From contig BSBM01000602.1 of assembly GCA_027924585.1 (NCBI GenBank), positions 6,323,501-6,387,500 of the forward strand: a stretch of 64,000 bases of DNA, written 5' to 3'. Positions 1 to 11,665 of the stretch are shown here, one piece after another; the first letter of the stretch is position 1, and each line of letters starts with the position of its first letter. This stretch comes from Larix kaempferi (lineage: Eukaryota; Streptophyta; Pinopsida; Pinales; Pinaceae). Under the pieces are notes generated by a model. It made no database searches, was not told where the DNA came from, and saw only the letters and a list, made by a program, of their open reading frames with translations. Both the position numbers and the translations under genes were made by a program.

Positions 1-2487
1 ATGTGCCATGGTATTTGTTGAATGTCCTCCTGAGCTTCGACAATTTGGTGCTTTGTGTCGAAATCCATCGCATACATAGCATCCTATGGTATGATAGTAT
101 TTTGCAATGTGTCCATAATGGTTGCAACTTAGACACTTAAATGTATTGTTGAAATGTTTTCTACCATAATTTATACAATCCATTGCTCTATGTCCATATT
201 CATAACAAGAGAAGTAATATCCTCTAAATAAATTCCCATAACTGGACTAAACCTGCTTTGATGACCTATTTCGTTCTAGGTTGTTTTGATAGGACATACT
301 TGCTTGCTGTCATTCCTTCTGAATTATTTCTTCATTGCTTTCCTTGCTGTATGGATTCTCAACATGTTCCAGTTCTGTTCCTTTGAATGTTCCTTTTGTC
401 CATTTCAGCATGCTCTTATCATCCCTAGCCTTCTCAACTGTCTTGTTATATCCAAGGATAGTTTTGTCATTGGGAAAACTTTGATTGTTTAATATTTTGT
501 CGAGGATTGATAACCTATACTTATGGTTTTCATTTGTTCCCTCAATTCCTCTTTTGAATTATTCTACTTTTAACTCAAGACTACGACATGTACCTTCTTC
601 CTTTGTTAGCTAACTTCTTAGAACTTCCTCTCTTCCTTTGAATTTCTTGATTTGGGATTCCAACCCGTTAATAGATTTTCTTGAATCTTCCAGAGCTTTT
701 GAATTTTCATTATTTGACTTCTGCCTATTTTCCTCTATTAGACGAGCAATTTCTGGTTTCAAGTTTATGATTTCATTTTCTTTCATCCTCAATACTTGCA
801 TATTGACTTTTCAAGTTAATAATTTCTTTTGTACCTTCTTTACACTCTTCGTGTTCATTAGTTTGGATTCCTTATATACTTGCTAAAATAACTCAATTTT
901 CTTTTGAGTTTTTTCCATTTCTTTTAAAAATCACATAATTTTACTCTCTAGAATGTCCAAGTCATCCCTTGACACCTTAACATATGACTCATATTATGGC
1001 CCTTTGATCTCTTCTAGTGCAACTAAGACATCTATATTAAGATTCATTATATCTTGTTCATCATCTGTAACTGACCAGTTTAAATTTATGCAATCTTATT
1101 TTAGTATTTGATAGTCTAATTTCAACTCTTGTAATTCCTTTCTTAACATAGCACTTTCAATTTCCAGATCTTCGCTCATCGTCTTCTTGCTTTCCAATAG
1201 ATTTTTCAATGTTTCTTCTACTCTTTTTTCTTCTTCAAGTTGGATTTTTAGTTTTGTAACGGTACTCTCATCTTTTTCTGTTTTTATGATTTCTTCTTTG
1301 AGCTTGACTATTTCTTCTTTTAGTTGCTTGTTCTTTTTCCTAGCAATATTCAGTTCATTTAGTGCATTGATGAGTTCACCTTCAAAATCAACTTCTGCTT
1401 CTTCGTTAGTATTTTATTCCCTGGGTTTTTCTTCACTATCAGTGATTGTTTGATCTTCATTTGGAGTAACTATTTCCATAAACAACATTTTGCTTGAGTC
1501 ACTATTGTTTTCATATTCTTCATGAGATGCACTACTTTCTTCTTTGAACAAAAACTCTTATTTTTTCTATCAAAATGTTTGGTTCTAGAACTTCCTTTAT
1601 TGTATTGCATTTCCTTTCCTTTATGATAAGACTTATCTTCATCATAATTATTGTTCATTTTTCCATGAGGACATTTTGAAGCATAATGACCTACTTTTCC
1701 ACAATTAAAAACACTTGAAGGGTAGCTTACCTTTAAATTTTCATGAACCTCTTTTGAGATTTCAAAAAAAATTGCTTTTCAACATCTAAATAAATTTCGA
1801 ACTAGCTGCTTGATTTGAATCCTTTGGTTCATTTCTTCTTGGTAGCCTTGAATGCTTCTTCATGTCACGTAGATCCATTTCCTTTGTCTATCCTCCTCTC
1901 ATATGCCATAAGGATTCCTTGTAATTCCTCCATTGTTAGTGCATTTATATCTTGAGCTTCTTCAATGGCTTATATATTTGAGTCAAACTTAATTGGAAGG
2001 GATCTAACTACCTTTTGTACAATGAAATTTTCTTTCAACACTTCCCCTAGTCCTCTAATGGAGATTACTACCTCGTCAATGCGAAGAAAATATGCTGCAA
2101 TGTTTTCACCTTCATTCATCTAGAGTTTTTTGAACTAGCCCCTATACACTTGCAACTTTGCTTTCTTGAATCCCTCATCTCCTTGATATATGTTCTTTAG
2201 CTTATCCCACATTTCCTTCGGAGAGGTGATATGATGACCTTTACTAGATTTTTTTCTGACAAACCACTGAAGATAACATTAATGGATTTTGCATTATTAT
2301 GATACAAATTCTTTCCATCAACAACAGTAGGCGGATCTTCTGGAACTTTGTATCCATTGACAATGGAGAGCCAAAATTGAATTCCTAGAGACATTAGATA
2401 TGCACGCATCCTTACGCTCCATAATTCAATATTGCTTCCATCCAACATTGGAATTCTACTTGATGAAATCCCTTCGTGCCTTTCCAT
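1..2487 (-). pseudogene. copia gag polyprotein with coiled-coil extension and three CCHC knuckles (broken)
   Basis: Nucleocapsid/capsid protein that packages element RNA. The N-terminus (start codon at 2487; first ~95 residues) is a copia gag domain of the UBN2/DUF4219 type, with the conserved W-S-V-R-M-R-A-Y-L stretch. A CCHC zinc knuckle (C-F-N-C-G-K...H...C) follows at about 1712-1664; an extra T in its first half shifts the frame. From about 1650 to 600 the minus strand encodes Glu/Lys/Ser-rich segments with heptad-like spacing, i.e. coiled coil. Two more knuckles lie near the left edge: C-L-S-C...H with its last Cys changed to Tyr (about 136-93), and an intact C-Y-V-C-D-G-F-R-H-K-A-P-N-C (about 83-39). 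The long coiled-coil insert between knuckles is unusual beside the compact gag of well-known copia elements. It is a degraded copy. Confidence 0.75.
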
Positions 2488-2533
2488 GGATCTTCCTTCT
2501 AGTGATTAAACTATAACTTGAAGAAACATACTC

Positions 2534-2765
2534 TGATAGTAATTGCTATAATACTAAGAGGAGGGGGGGTGAATCAGTATTCATACAATAACCACTTTTG
2601 ATCAAAATATATATAATCATTCACTTTATTAGCAGTATAGAAATATCACTTCATTCAATATATTATGAGCACTATAAATCAACAGTGCATAATGAACAAC
2701 CACAGATACACAGTACACCAGAATTTATGTGGAAACCCGAATGGGGGAAAACCGCAGAATGCTTT

Positions 2766-2808
<43 letters not shown>

Positions 2809-2950
2809 CATTCAATTTATTTACCAGCTCCAACTGGAAGGAAGCACCAACTCCCTGATTTACCAGCACCAACTGGCAGGAAGCTACCACTCCCTATCCT
2901 TGCCCCATCCTACCATCCTGTAATGAAATACTGAGAGTATCAATCTATCA
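2534..2950 (-). repeat. 5' LTR of the minus-strand copia element
   Basis: Bounded by perfect 6-bp inverted ends (TGATAG at 2534, CTATCA ending 2950) and placed directly upstream of the gag start in the minus orientation. It contains an AT dinucleotide run at 2768-2807 and a G-run next to the primer site side. Length 417 bp fits a copia LTR. The boundary is inferred from the inverted ends, since the partner LTR is not in the window. Confidence 0.6.
2768..2807. repeat. (TA)n microsatellite
   Basis: Uninterrupted TA dinucleotides of about 40 bp inside the LTR. Overlapping Tyr-Ile open frames here are artefacts of the repeat. Confidence 0.95.
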
Positions 2951-3040
2951 CTGCCACTTTATTTGATAGTTAGTTTGTTCCAATATCAGTTGTGGCTTAG
3001 CTTTGTACTTCACCAAAATCTACTTCGACTTCCTTTACCT

Positions 3041-3400
3041 TCGACTTATCCAACTGCGACGTGCGCCTTGATTTTGTGCTTACTTCATATTCAACTACGA
3101 TCTTTCACTTCTTCTAAATTGCAAAATACTTCAACTTAACCAACTGCAAAGTTGACTCGTTTTTGTTCTTACATCATATTCAACTACAATCTTTCACTTC
3201 TTCCGAACTGTAAAATACTTCAACTTATCCAACTGCAATGTGAAACTCATTTATGTGCTTACATCAAATTTAGCTACGGTCTTTCACTTCTTTTAAACTA
3301 TAAAATACTTCAACTTATCCAATTGCAACATGCAACTCATTTCTGTGCTTATTTGAAAATCAGTTGTAGTCTTTTACTTCTTCCTTGAATCAATTATTCA
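3041..3400. repeat. ~90-bp tandem repeat, four diverged copies
   Basis: Copies begin with a TCRACTTAWCCAA-type motif at 3041, 3131, 3220 and 3310, i.e. periods of 90, 89 and 90 bp. Each contains a CTTTCACTTCTT block and a CTTCAACTTATCC block. No coding capacity is apparent. The flanks (2951-3040 and 3401-3690) are anonymous AT-rich sequence. Confidence 0.8.
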
Positions 3401-3699
3401 TAGATTCCCTTTAAAAAACCCTGAGAATTAAAATTTTAGACCATCCACAATCGCACTCGCGTAACGCACACTTGCATCATTCACACCAGGTGCATTAGTC
3501 CTTGTCTACTTATAGCTTTTCTTTTTTCCACATGAGGGCTGACATGTTTGATTCATTACCTGAATTTTGACCACAATGACTTTATGAAAAATAAGGCTTT
3601 GCACCACCACTAGGGGTTTAGACCCCATCCTTCTTCAATGCTTTGTCGACTTGTCAATAGTGCTCTGTGCTTTGACTGACGTTCTACTTGCTTGTTACC

Positions 3700-4020
3700 T
3701 TCGACTTATCTATACACTTCGACACATAACTTGCTTCGACATATAAACTGTGTGCTCACTCTAACTATCTGCATCTACTTCGACATGGGTACCACTGTGT
3801 TGACATTGTTATATATACTTCTTCAAACTGGCTTGAAGGATTCACAACTTGCTTTGACATGTCGGCTATGTGCTCACTCCGACTATATGCATCTTCTTCG
3901 ACATATGTATAACTGCGCACTTCTACTAGTAACTATTGCTCCAACTATCTGCATCTGCTTCAACATATGTACCGCATTGTTATATATATACTAGCTTCAA
4001 GGATTCTCATAGACCACCTC
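3700..4020. repeat. imperfect ~118-bp repeat units
   Basis: Blocks of the form TTGCTTYGACAT...TGTGCTCACTC...TATCTGCATC...TTCGACAT recur at about 3731 and 3849, with a partial third copy near 3941. Short ACATTAAGTCCAA-like motifs continue at about 4022, 4050 and 4091. This may be the outer left part of the DNA transposon or an unrelated satellite; I cannot decide. Confidence 0.55.
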
Positions 4021-4099
4021 AACATTCAGTCCAATAATATCCCATATGACAACATTAAGTTCAACAATCTTTCGTTTGACATCAATGAAAACATTAAGT

Positions 4100-4500
4100 C
4101 CAACATTTAATACCATGCTACACTGGTGCTCGTTAAGCAATGTAGCATCGGTGCGCAGAAAGCAACAGGGGCCCAGTGCAACATAATACGCGTTGCATGC
4201 CCCAATGCTTTTTGTGATGCTATGCCCCGATGCGATACAGTATATTAACAACACCGTTAAATTTTTAAAATATAGCTATAATCAATGTCTCAGTCAACTT
4301 TACGCGTGTGTTTATCTTCACTTATCACACTAGTGCTTTGTAAGAGTTAGGTCACATTGGTGCGCTTTAAAAGTTAATAAGCACTGATGTTATTTTCGAT
4401 ATACATTACTAGTGCATTTTTAAAGTAGTTAAGCATTGGTGTTATATTCAGTATATGCACTGGTGTGTTTTTAAAGTAGTTAAGCACCGATGCTAGTGAT
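4100..4500. repeat. left subterminal repeat region (GCACYGRTGC motifs)
   Basis: Multiple copies of GCACCGATGC, CATTGGTGC, GCACTGGTG and GCACTGATG on both strands, some separated by a TTTTTAAAGTAGTTAAGC block (two copies near 4420 and 4470). CACTA elements typically carry such clustered subterminal motifs as transposase-binding sites; that role is inferred. Confidence 0.6.
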
Positions 4501-4501
4501 G

Positions 4502-4530
4502 GGGTGAATCCATGAATATGGGTGTCTATT
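4502..4530 (+). repeat. inner inverted repeat, left copy
   Basis: 29 bp that match the reverse complement of 19849-19877 at 28 of 29 positions. It sits at the inner edge of the left subterminal region. Confidence 0.85.
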
Positions 4531-6100
4531 TTGGGGGTCTTATGAGAAAATAAATCTGATTTTTACATGTTTTTCAACTTTGGAAGAACAAAAGTTATAT
4601 TTGTGTTTAGAATTTCACTTTCTAATAAAAATAAACTTTTAGAGAATTATGTCAGCTTTCTATTCATTATTTTTTCAAATTTTTTTATTGAGATTTGATA
4701 TGTCAATTAGGAAAATGTTTGACAGTATATTCTTATAAAATGAAAGGACTAATAAATAGTCATGTTTTTTGACGTGCCTAGAATCATTGTTAAACTTGTG
4801 TTTTGTAAAAACAAAATATGCTATGACAATATACACATAATGCTATAATTTCGTAACCAATGGATCTATATACTAATTATTATAATTTTTTGAATTGGAT
4901 CAATGCAGAAATCTTGTCAAATTTCAACATGTTAATTTTGATGGTACATTTCTCTCAATTTACAGTAAAATTAAAAATATAAGAATACCCTTTTGAAGTA
5001 GACACTCCAATGAAATGCCCCATATTTTTTTCAATTTGTATTATTATGTATTTTTCAAGTTCTAAAATTTTCATTTCACTACATTTTGAAAGCAATGAAA
5101 CCAAAATGGACACATGTTAACAACAATTTTTTTTTATCAGATCTCAAGTAAACACAACAAAATCTATACCTACGGAAATTATATTCAATGACGAAACTAA
5201 TGGTATCAATTTCGACAGTCGATTTACAGCGTAGGAGATTGTTTTTACCTTCTGAAAATGGAGAAGCCTGAAAACAATGAAGTTTTCAGGTATCAGCAGT
5301 TGTTCGACTAAACAACTATTTTTCGTTTTCAAGTCGTCAAAATTAATAGCAGTTGTTCGACCGAAAAATAAAACGCAAAAAAATTATGTCAGCCAGAAAA
5401 AATGAGGGCCTGCTTTTAGAAATTAAATTATTTGAAATTCTATAAATGAAGACTAAGCAATGTCATAATTTCAAATCTCTATTTTTTATAGAGGTCTTTA
5501 GAAAATATTTTTTAAGGGGTTTTTTCAAAGGAGATTTCTTTCCAATTAGTTTTTTTTCAAAGGAGATTTTTTTCTATGGAGTTTTTCTTAAGGGACTTCT
5601 TTAAGGATATTTTTTTCTAAGAAAGTTCTTGAAGGTAAGGATATTTTTTTTCTAAGAGACGTTTTTTAAGAGATTTATTTTAAGGGTTTTTTTTAAAGAT
5701 ATGCTTTTGTAAGATATTTCTTTAAGGATATGATTTTATAAAGGACTTCTCAAAGGAAATCTCAAAGGAAATTTCAAAGGACTTTTTGTATGCTTTTAAC
5801 TTATTTAAGAAGATTTTTTTCTTAAAGGCTTAAAGGAAATTTCTCTCATAGTGTTCTCTCAAAGGTTCTAAGAGACTTTTTTAAGGTGATTTTTTCTAAT
5901 TCAATTTTTTGGTCAAAAATTCAAAGAAAATTGAACTCTTAAACTTTTAGGTAAAAGTGTCAAAGGAAATTTTTCTTCATGTGTTTTATAAATGGTTGAA
6001 AGACTCCAAAAAAAAATGAGTTGTTTTTTCATTTTTATATTTTATTTTTTTTACTATAAAGTGTTGATTCTTTAATTTAACCTCTACAGATTAAACAATC
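4531..6100. other. AT-rich leader upstream of the transposase-like gene
   Basis: No coding signal. 5340-5370 carries GTTGTTCGACYRAA motifs related to the palindromic motif near the right end. 5490-5960 is a run of short repeats of the form AAGGRGATTTTTTT/AAGGACTTCT, a low-complexity tract just before the gene start. Confidence 0.5.
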
Positions 6101-8649
6101 ATGGGGAGTAAAAGAAACTGCCAAACCAAAAATGATCGTAAACGAGATGACGAGGCTCATAGGGAAAGAGAAAGAATCAGATATCATGCCAAAAAAGCAA
6201 GTCTTGCACAAACACAAGAGATAGTTGTTGAAGATGTAGATAGAGATTTACATCATAATGTTGATGAAATGGATATTGAAAATCGAGTACAAGAACAACA
6301 AATTGAAGTTGAAGAGACCATTGTTGAAGATGTAAATAGGGATTTGCGTGTTAAGGTTGATGAAGTCAATATTGAAGATCAAGTTCAAGAACAAGAAATT
6401 GGACCTGGTATGTATATATCATATATTTTCCAAATCCATTTTTATAATGAATTGTAATTTTCGATATATGTTAAATTAAATTTAATTGAAATGTATAGGT
6501 GTTTTCACCATTGATGATGAAATGTTGGAAAACAATTATTGTGACAAATATGGGGAAAAATAGCCATACACATTTCAAAATATCGTGCTACGCAAATTTA
6601 TGATGATGTTCTCCAACAATATTCAATAGCGGGACAAGCGCAAATTTTGAGATGTTTATTAGTGTCCAAGAAGTTAAGAGGTGCTATGTCATTATTGGGT
6701 ATTCACAAGGTGACAAAAGAGTTGAAGGTTAAAAATAATGTGCTATAAAATATAAGTGATGCATTAAGAAAATGGAAAATCCAGGAAGAAAGATACCAAA
6801 GTTGCACATAGAGCAATTCAAATAGCAATTATTTCAGCTAGTACTAGACAAAACCGTTTCACAACACAACTTGCAAAAACAATAGGAACCTCAAGAAAGA
6901 CATTGTACAAACATAACAAATTCAGATTGCAAATAGATGAAAATGATGAACTTGCTTGTTGAGAAATTATTTGTAGATGGCCTTACATAGATAGAATGAG
7001 AGAAGGTGTTAAAGTTATTGTCCATAAATATTGGTTGGCACATGCTAGAGTTTCACCAATTGAAAGTGATGTGATATGATGAAGAGTATCACAAAATGAA
7101 TACGAAATCCATGCAAAACATATAATGAAAATGAAACAAGTAAAATTATTCAATAAGTTCAAGGATGATCATCGTGGAATTAGTATGGAAAACACTACAT
7201 TTGTGCAACAGAAACCATGGTATGTTAGACCTATTACTATTTGTGACACACATTGTTGTCATTATCATGTGGAATTTGAATTATATTACAACAATTTTCT
7301 TGAATTTGGTAAAACGTTTTGGCCAAATTCACCACCTCTTCTCACAATACATGAATTCATAAATGAAATTCTATGTGAGAGAGATCACGATGAACTATTT
7401 TATAATAAGAAATGTGTCAATGGAAAACATTGTGATCATTGTGGAAATCTAGCTTTATTCCACAATAAATACCCTATTGATAATTATCAGTCATTGTCAA
7501 ATGTAACTGTTGATTGGAGAAGCTATGAACACATCAATTATGCTACAAGTTCTAGTGATGTGTTTTCCAAACGAATTGATTTGCGAGAAGATAAACTATG
7601 CGTGACATATTTTCTAAAGAAATTTGAAAATTAAATTTATAAATACACCAAGCATTCACATAGATCACAATGGAAAGACCTTCAATTCAAACAGTCGTGA
7701 ATTTTTTCCACCCAGAACAATTTTGTCTGTGGTTGATTTTGTAGAAAGCTACACATTTGCTGCACAAAAGGAGATACAAAGTGAATACTATCATTCTAAC
7801 CAAGTTTCAATATTTGTCCATGTTCTATTTAGACATTCTCAGCACAATGTTGATGGCATTGAAAACAAGTGTGACAATCGAGATGTGATTAAAGAATATC
7901 ATTTTTATATCAGTGATGATCATATACACGATACACATTTTGTACAACATTGTATTGAATATATTTTCTATGGATCATTAAAAAGACGTGAAGTTAAATT
8001 CAATGAACTTTGGATATGGTTGGATGGATGTGCGAGACAATTTAAATATTCACGGTCATTCTTTTGGTTATGTCGGATTCCTAAAGAATCGAACATTAAA
8101 CATTGTTGGAATTTCTTTGAAACTGGACATGGAAAAGGTGAACATGATGGTGCAGGATCATTTGTAAAAAGAGCACTTCGAAGATGGAAAATTAAGAATT
8201 CTTCCACGCAATTTCATTTAGTTGAAGTTGTCAAATGGTGTCAATTACATATAATCCATGACTATAATCAACATTCAAAAGATGTGTGCAGGTATGTACA
8301 CAATTTTTTTTATTTCTATTAATTGTTAATTTAAGAAAATGTTATTTGCAAGTCTAGCATTAAACTATATACACTGACATTAAAAGTTGTCCTTTGTGTT
8401 TTGCCATATCACGGGTTCTTTTGGCTTATTGGAATCCAAGATATAGATAGATCAATCCCATACGAGGATGTCACCATACATGGGACTAGAGATTTACAAT
8501 CTATTCAAACAAAATCCTTCCAAAATGTGTTTGCATTTGACAGTAGAAAGAAATCATGCTTTTGTCATATTTGCATTGAAAATGTTGAATCTACAGAAGT
8601 CTGTGAAAACATAACAAACAACTATGTAAAAATTTGGAAACACACATAA
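6101..8649 (+). pseudogene. transposase-like gene with GHGKG...DG motif, intron-containing and broken
   Basis: Exon 1 (6101-6407) encodes a basic, charged N-terminus and ends at a GTATGT donor; a 91-bp intron ends with TATAG at 6498. Exon 2 is broken: a stop near 6560, a frame shift, further stops to about 7080, then long segments at 7125-7634 and 7624-8322 in different frames. The first of these has clustered Cys/His (C-D-T-H-C-C-H-Y-H). The second has W-L-D-G-C-A-R-Q-F and, 45 or so residues later, H-C-W-N-F-F-E-T-G-H-G-K-G-E-H-D-G-A-G. A second donor GTATGT lies at 8292 and a last exon runs to 8649. The motif set resembles a eukaryotic DDE transposase-like family known to me mainly from invertebrates and oomycetes; the superfamily name is uncertain. 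It is not the usual plant Tnp2/Transposase_21 type. Confidence 0.6.
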
Positions 8650-8690
8650 ATTAATCCAAAGGGGAAAATGCCACTTACAAGCTTCGACAT

Positions 8691-9369
8691 TATGTAAAAG
8701 ATGAATTTCATTTTATAAATTATTTGTATAGGTCTAGTACATGTGTAAGTTTTATGTTTAGTGTTTCATGAACTCTATTTTTTCAATTGTTTCATAAAAT
8801 ATGTACATGCTTCGTAAAATATGATGCCATCATAACTATGCTTAAATGGAAAAGACACGTAGTTCATAAATTGAATTCAAGTTTGTTAATTTTGTTTGGA
8901 AGTGTGTTGTATAATATATGTAATAAACATATATTATATTATAAATGATTCAAACTTACCATTTTTACCTGATGTACAGTGCATGTTTAATGTTCAGGTA
9001 ATAGTAGATAGTAGTTGGTGAACTATATATGTGGTTGAAATCATGGCAAATGGGGATATAACGATTTTTTGTTTTTTAATCATAAGCAAGGATTCCAATA
9101 TTGTGAAGCTTATGCTAAATTAGAGCAAATGTTTAAACAACAAAAAATGAAAATTCATCTATTTGTTGTTTAATCATTGCTCTAATTTAGCATAAGCTTC
9201 ACAATCCTGGAATCCTTGTTTGTGATTAAAAATCAAATGATCGTTATCTCCATTTGCCATGATTTTAGTTATGTGTTCAAATCATTGTTCAATTTCATAG
9301 AATTAAATATGTACATGCACAATCGACAATCAACATGATACAAATTTCAAATAAACATACAAATCTTTT
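8691..9369 (+). repeat. long inverted repeat, left arm (~680 bp)
   Basis: Its reverse complement matches 10270-10950 almost base for base over the whole length; I saw only isolated indels. The arm begins about 40 bp after the last transposase-like exon. No coding capacity. Confidence 0.9.
9041..9262. repeat. hairpin nested in the left arm
   Basis: Two ~105-bp halves that are imperfect reverse complements, meeting near 9150. Both contain the AAGCTTATGCTAAATTAGAG / CTCTAATTTAGCATAAGCTT pair. Ends read TCATGGCAAATGG...CCATTTGCCATGA. Confidence 0.85.
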
Positions 9370-10269
9370 GCATTACACATATATTGGATATATATTTTAT
9401 TCTATCATTATTATATTTGAATTGAATGTTCAACCAAAAATTGTTTAATCTTCCTTGAATAGGGCAGGACACAAGTTTTTTCCTCCAGGATGCATTTTAT
9501 GTCTTTGTTGTTAGATGTGTGTGTAGGTATATAGGTACCCAAAATATTGTAAGAGGTTTTCATACTCTCTAGAAGAGCGCATGTCCCGTGCAGTTGGAGT
9601 TGATTATTATGCCACCGAGTTGTTGCAGTGTTACAAGGAAAAACCTAGAGCAAAGAGTTCTTTCCTATAACATCATCTTTCAAAAGCTGAGTCTACAAGC
9701 TTTGCAAGGGGGGCATTGAGGGTTAAAAAACCAGTTTGGGGTTAGTTGGGGTATGACACCCCCCTTCAATTCATTATTTCATCAAGTGAATTTTTATTTA
9801 ATGTTGACTTGTAGAATCAGAAAATTAAATCATAAGATAAGGGTTCAAATATACATTCTTTAATATTTTTCTCCTACTCCATGAGTCTCTAATTTGTGAT
9901 TCACACTTTTCTTGGGGTGTGATTTTTCTAGCTTGAAAAATGAATACATCAAGATGTTTTGTAAATTTTGATTTTGTTAAAGTTAAAGTGTGACATGAAG
10001 TCTTGTGATTTTATGATGGATTTTTCTATTTTTTTAAAGTTTTTTGTCAACATTTAACTTTTGTATGAAATTTTTTTGTATGTTTATTTGAAATGTATAT
10101 TGTTGAAAGAACTCATGCAAAAGTGTGACATATTTTTAATCTTGTCCATGCTTACTCCTTGTTAAATGTTGATCTATGTTAAACATGCTCCTATGTAATT
10201 TAAATGGTGATTTTATGGTAGATATTTCCAATTTATTAAAAAAAATTGTCAACATTTAACTTTTGTATG
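9370..10269. other. spacer of the long inverted repeat
   Basis: About 900 bp, AT-rich. A GC-richer block at 9580-9770 includes GGGGGGCATTGAGG and TTGGGGTTAGTTGGGG, shared in reverse orientation with 53935-54012. A direct repeat (TTGTCAACATTTAACTTTTG) occurs near 10045 and 10245. No gene recognised. Confidence 0.6.
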
Positions 10270-10950
10270 AAAAGAATTTGTATGTTTATTTGAAATTTGT
10301 ATCATGTTGATTGTCGATTGTGCATGTACATATTTAATTCTATGAAATTGAACAATGATTTGAACACATAACTAAAATCATGGCAAATGGAGATAACGAT
10401 CATTTGATTTTTAATCACAAACAAGGATTCCAGGATTGTGAAGCTTATGCTAAATTAGAGCAATGATTAAACAACAAATAGATGAATTTTCATTTTTTTG
10501 TTGTTTAAACATTTGCTCTAATTTAGCATAAGCTTCACAATATTGGAATCCTTGCTTATGATTAAAAAACAAAAAATCGTTATATCCCCATTTGCCATGA
10601 TTTCAACCACATATATAGTTCACCAACTACTATCTACTATTACCTGAACATTAAACATGCACTGTACATCAGGTAAAAATGGTAAGTTTGAATCATTTAT
10701 AATATAATATATGTTTATTACATATATTATACAACACACTTCCAAACAAAATTAACAAACTTGAATTCAATTTATGAACTACGTGTCTTTTCCATTTAAG
10801 CATAGTTATGATGGCATCATATTTTACGAAGCATGTACATATTTTATGAAACAATTGAAAAAATAGAGTTCATGAAACACTAAACATAAAACTTACACAT
10901 GTACTAGACCTATACAAATAATTTATAAAATGAAATTCATCTTTTACATA
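10270..10950 (-). repeat. long inverted repeat, right arm (~680 bp)
   Basis: Reverse complement of 8691-9369, including its own copy of the nested hairpin at 10378-10600. High arm identity implies recent formation or ongoing gene conversion (inference). Confidence 0.9.
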
Positions 10951-11480
10951 AGATAATTAATTTAAACATTGCATATACATGTACATGTCTTTTACATAAC
11001 ATTTCAAGATTAAAAATTAAAGAACAAACAAACATTAAAACATATGTTTCAAATTGACTTGAATCATTTTCCTTAAATTCAATCTTTTACATAATGTAGT
11101 ATACAACTCTTCCAAACTACAACACTTAACTAGACATTGTATCTATGGACAATTGGAAAAATAGAAGTTCGTCAAAAACTAACTATCTACTAGATGAAAT
11201 TATCTACAACACTCAAGAACCATTTACTACAAGCTTTGGATCATTTAATGAGATTCAATCCTAACAAAATTGAACTATACTATTAAACTAGATATAAGAT
11301 TCACTATCATTATGAAACAAAATCATAAAGTTCATACATTTAATTTAATGTACATACATTCATGGACATCATGCAAAATTTTGATAGGCATTTATCAAAC
11401 AAGTATACTATGTAATTAATCCACAAAAAAATCTCATCCAAAACCACTACAATATGCAAGTTCAATATATATATATATAT

Positions 11481-11513
<33 letters not shown>

Positions 11514-11665
11514 CCAAAAATAAAGTTCTTCAATGTCCAAAACAACTACAATATATGTATCAACACATGTACATATATGCAATATAGTCTAAAGTCGAAA
11601 TGGCAAAATCAACATGGTAGTATGGTCAAACATTACAAAAAAACCCAATAAAAACTTTCTTTAAA
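10951..11665. other. AT-rich 3' flank of the minus-strand gene, with (TA)n(GATA)n microsatellite
   Basis: No coding signal. Contains TA repeats grading into GATA repeats at about 11465-11512. Probably the 3' untranslated/intergenic part of the minus-strand gene ending at 11666. Confidence 0.6.

Larger units (their letters stand above)
1..2950 (-). mobile_element. Ty1/copia-like LTR retrotransposon, 5' part (LTR + gag), cut by window edge
   Basis: Reading the minus strand from 2950 down: an LTR (2950-2534), a degenerate tRNA-Met-type primer site at the LTR boundary (TATCAGAG, about 2529-2538), then a gag frame starting at 2487 and running off the left edge. The element is decayed: the gag frame has stops and at least one frameshift. 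Protease, integrase and RT would lie left of position 1. No target duplication can be checked because the other LTR is outside the window. Confidence 0.75.

Noticed and set aside
2598-2934. Several overlapping open frames with Tyr-Ile runs
   Set aside because: They are produced by the TA microsatellite inside the LTR.
4317-4330. CACTAGTGC as a possible left CACTA terminus
   Set aside because: Only the first five bases agree with the right terminus; the following bases do not, and it lies among subterminal motifs of the same composition.
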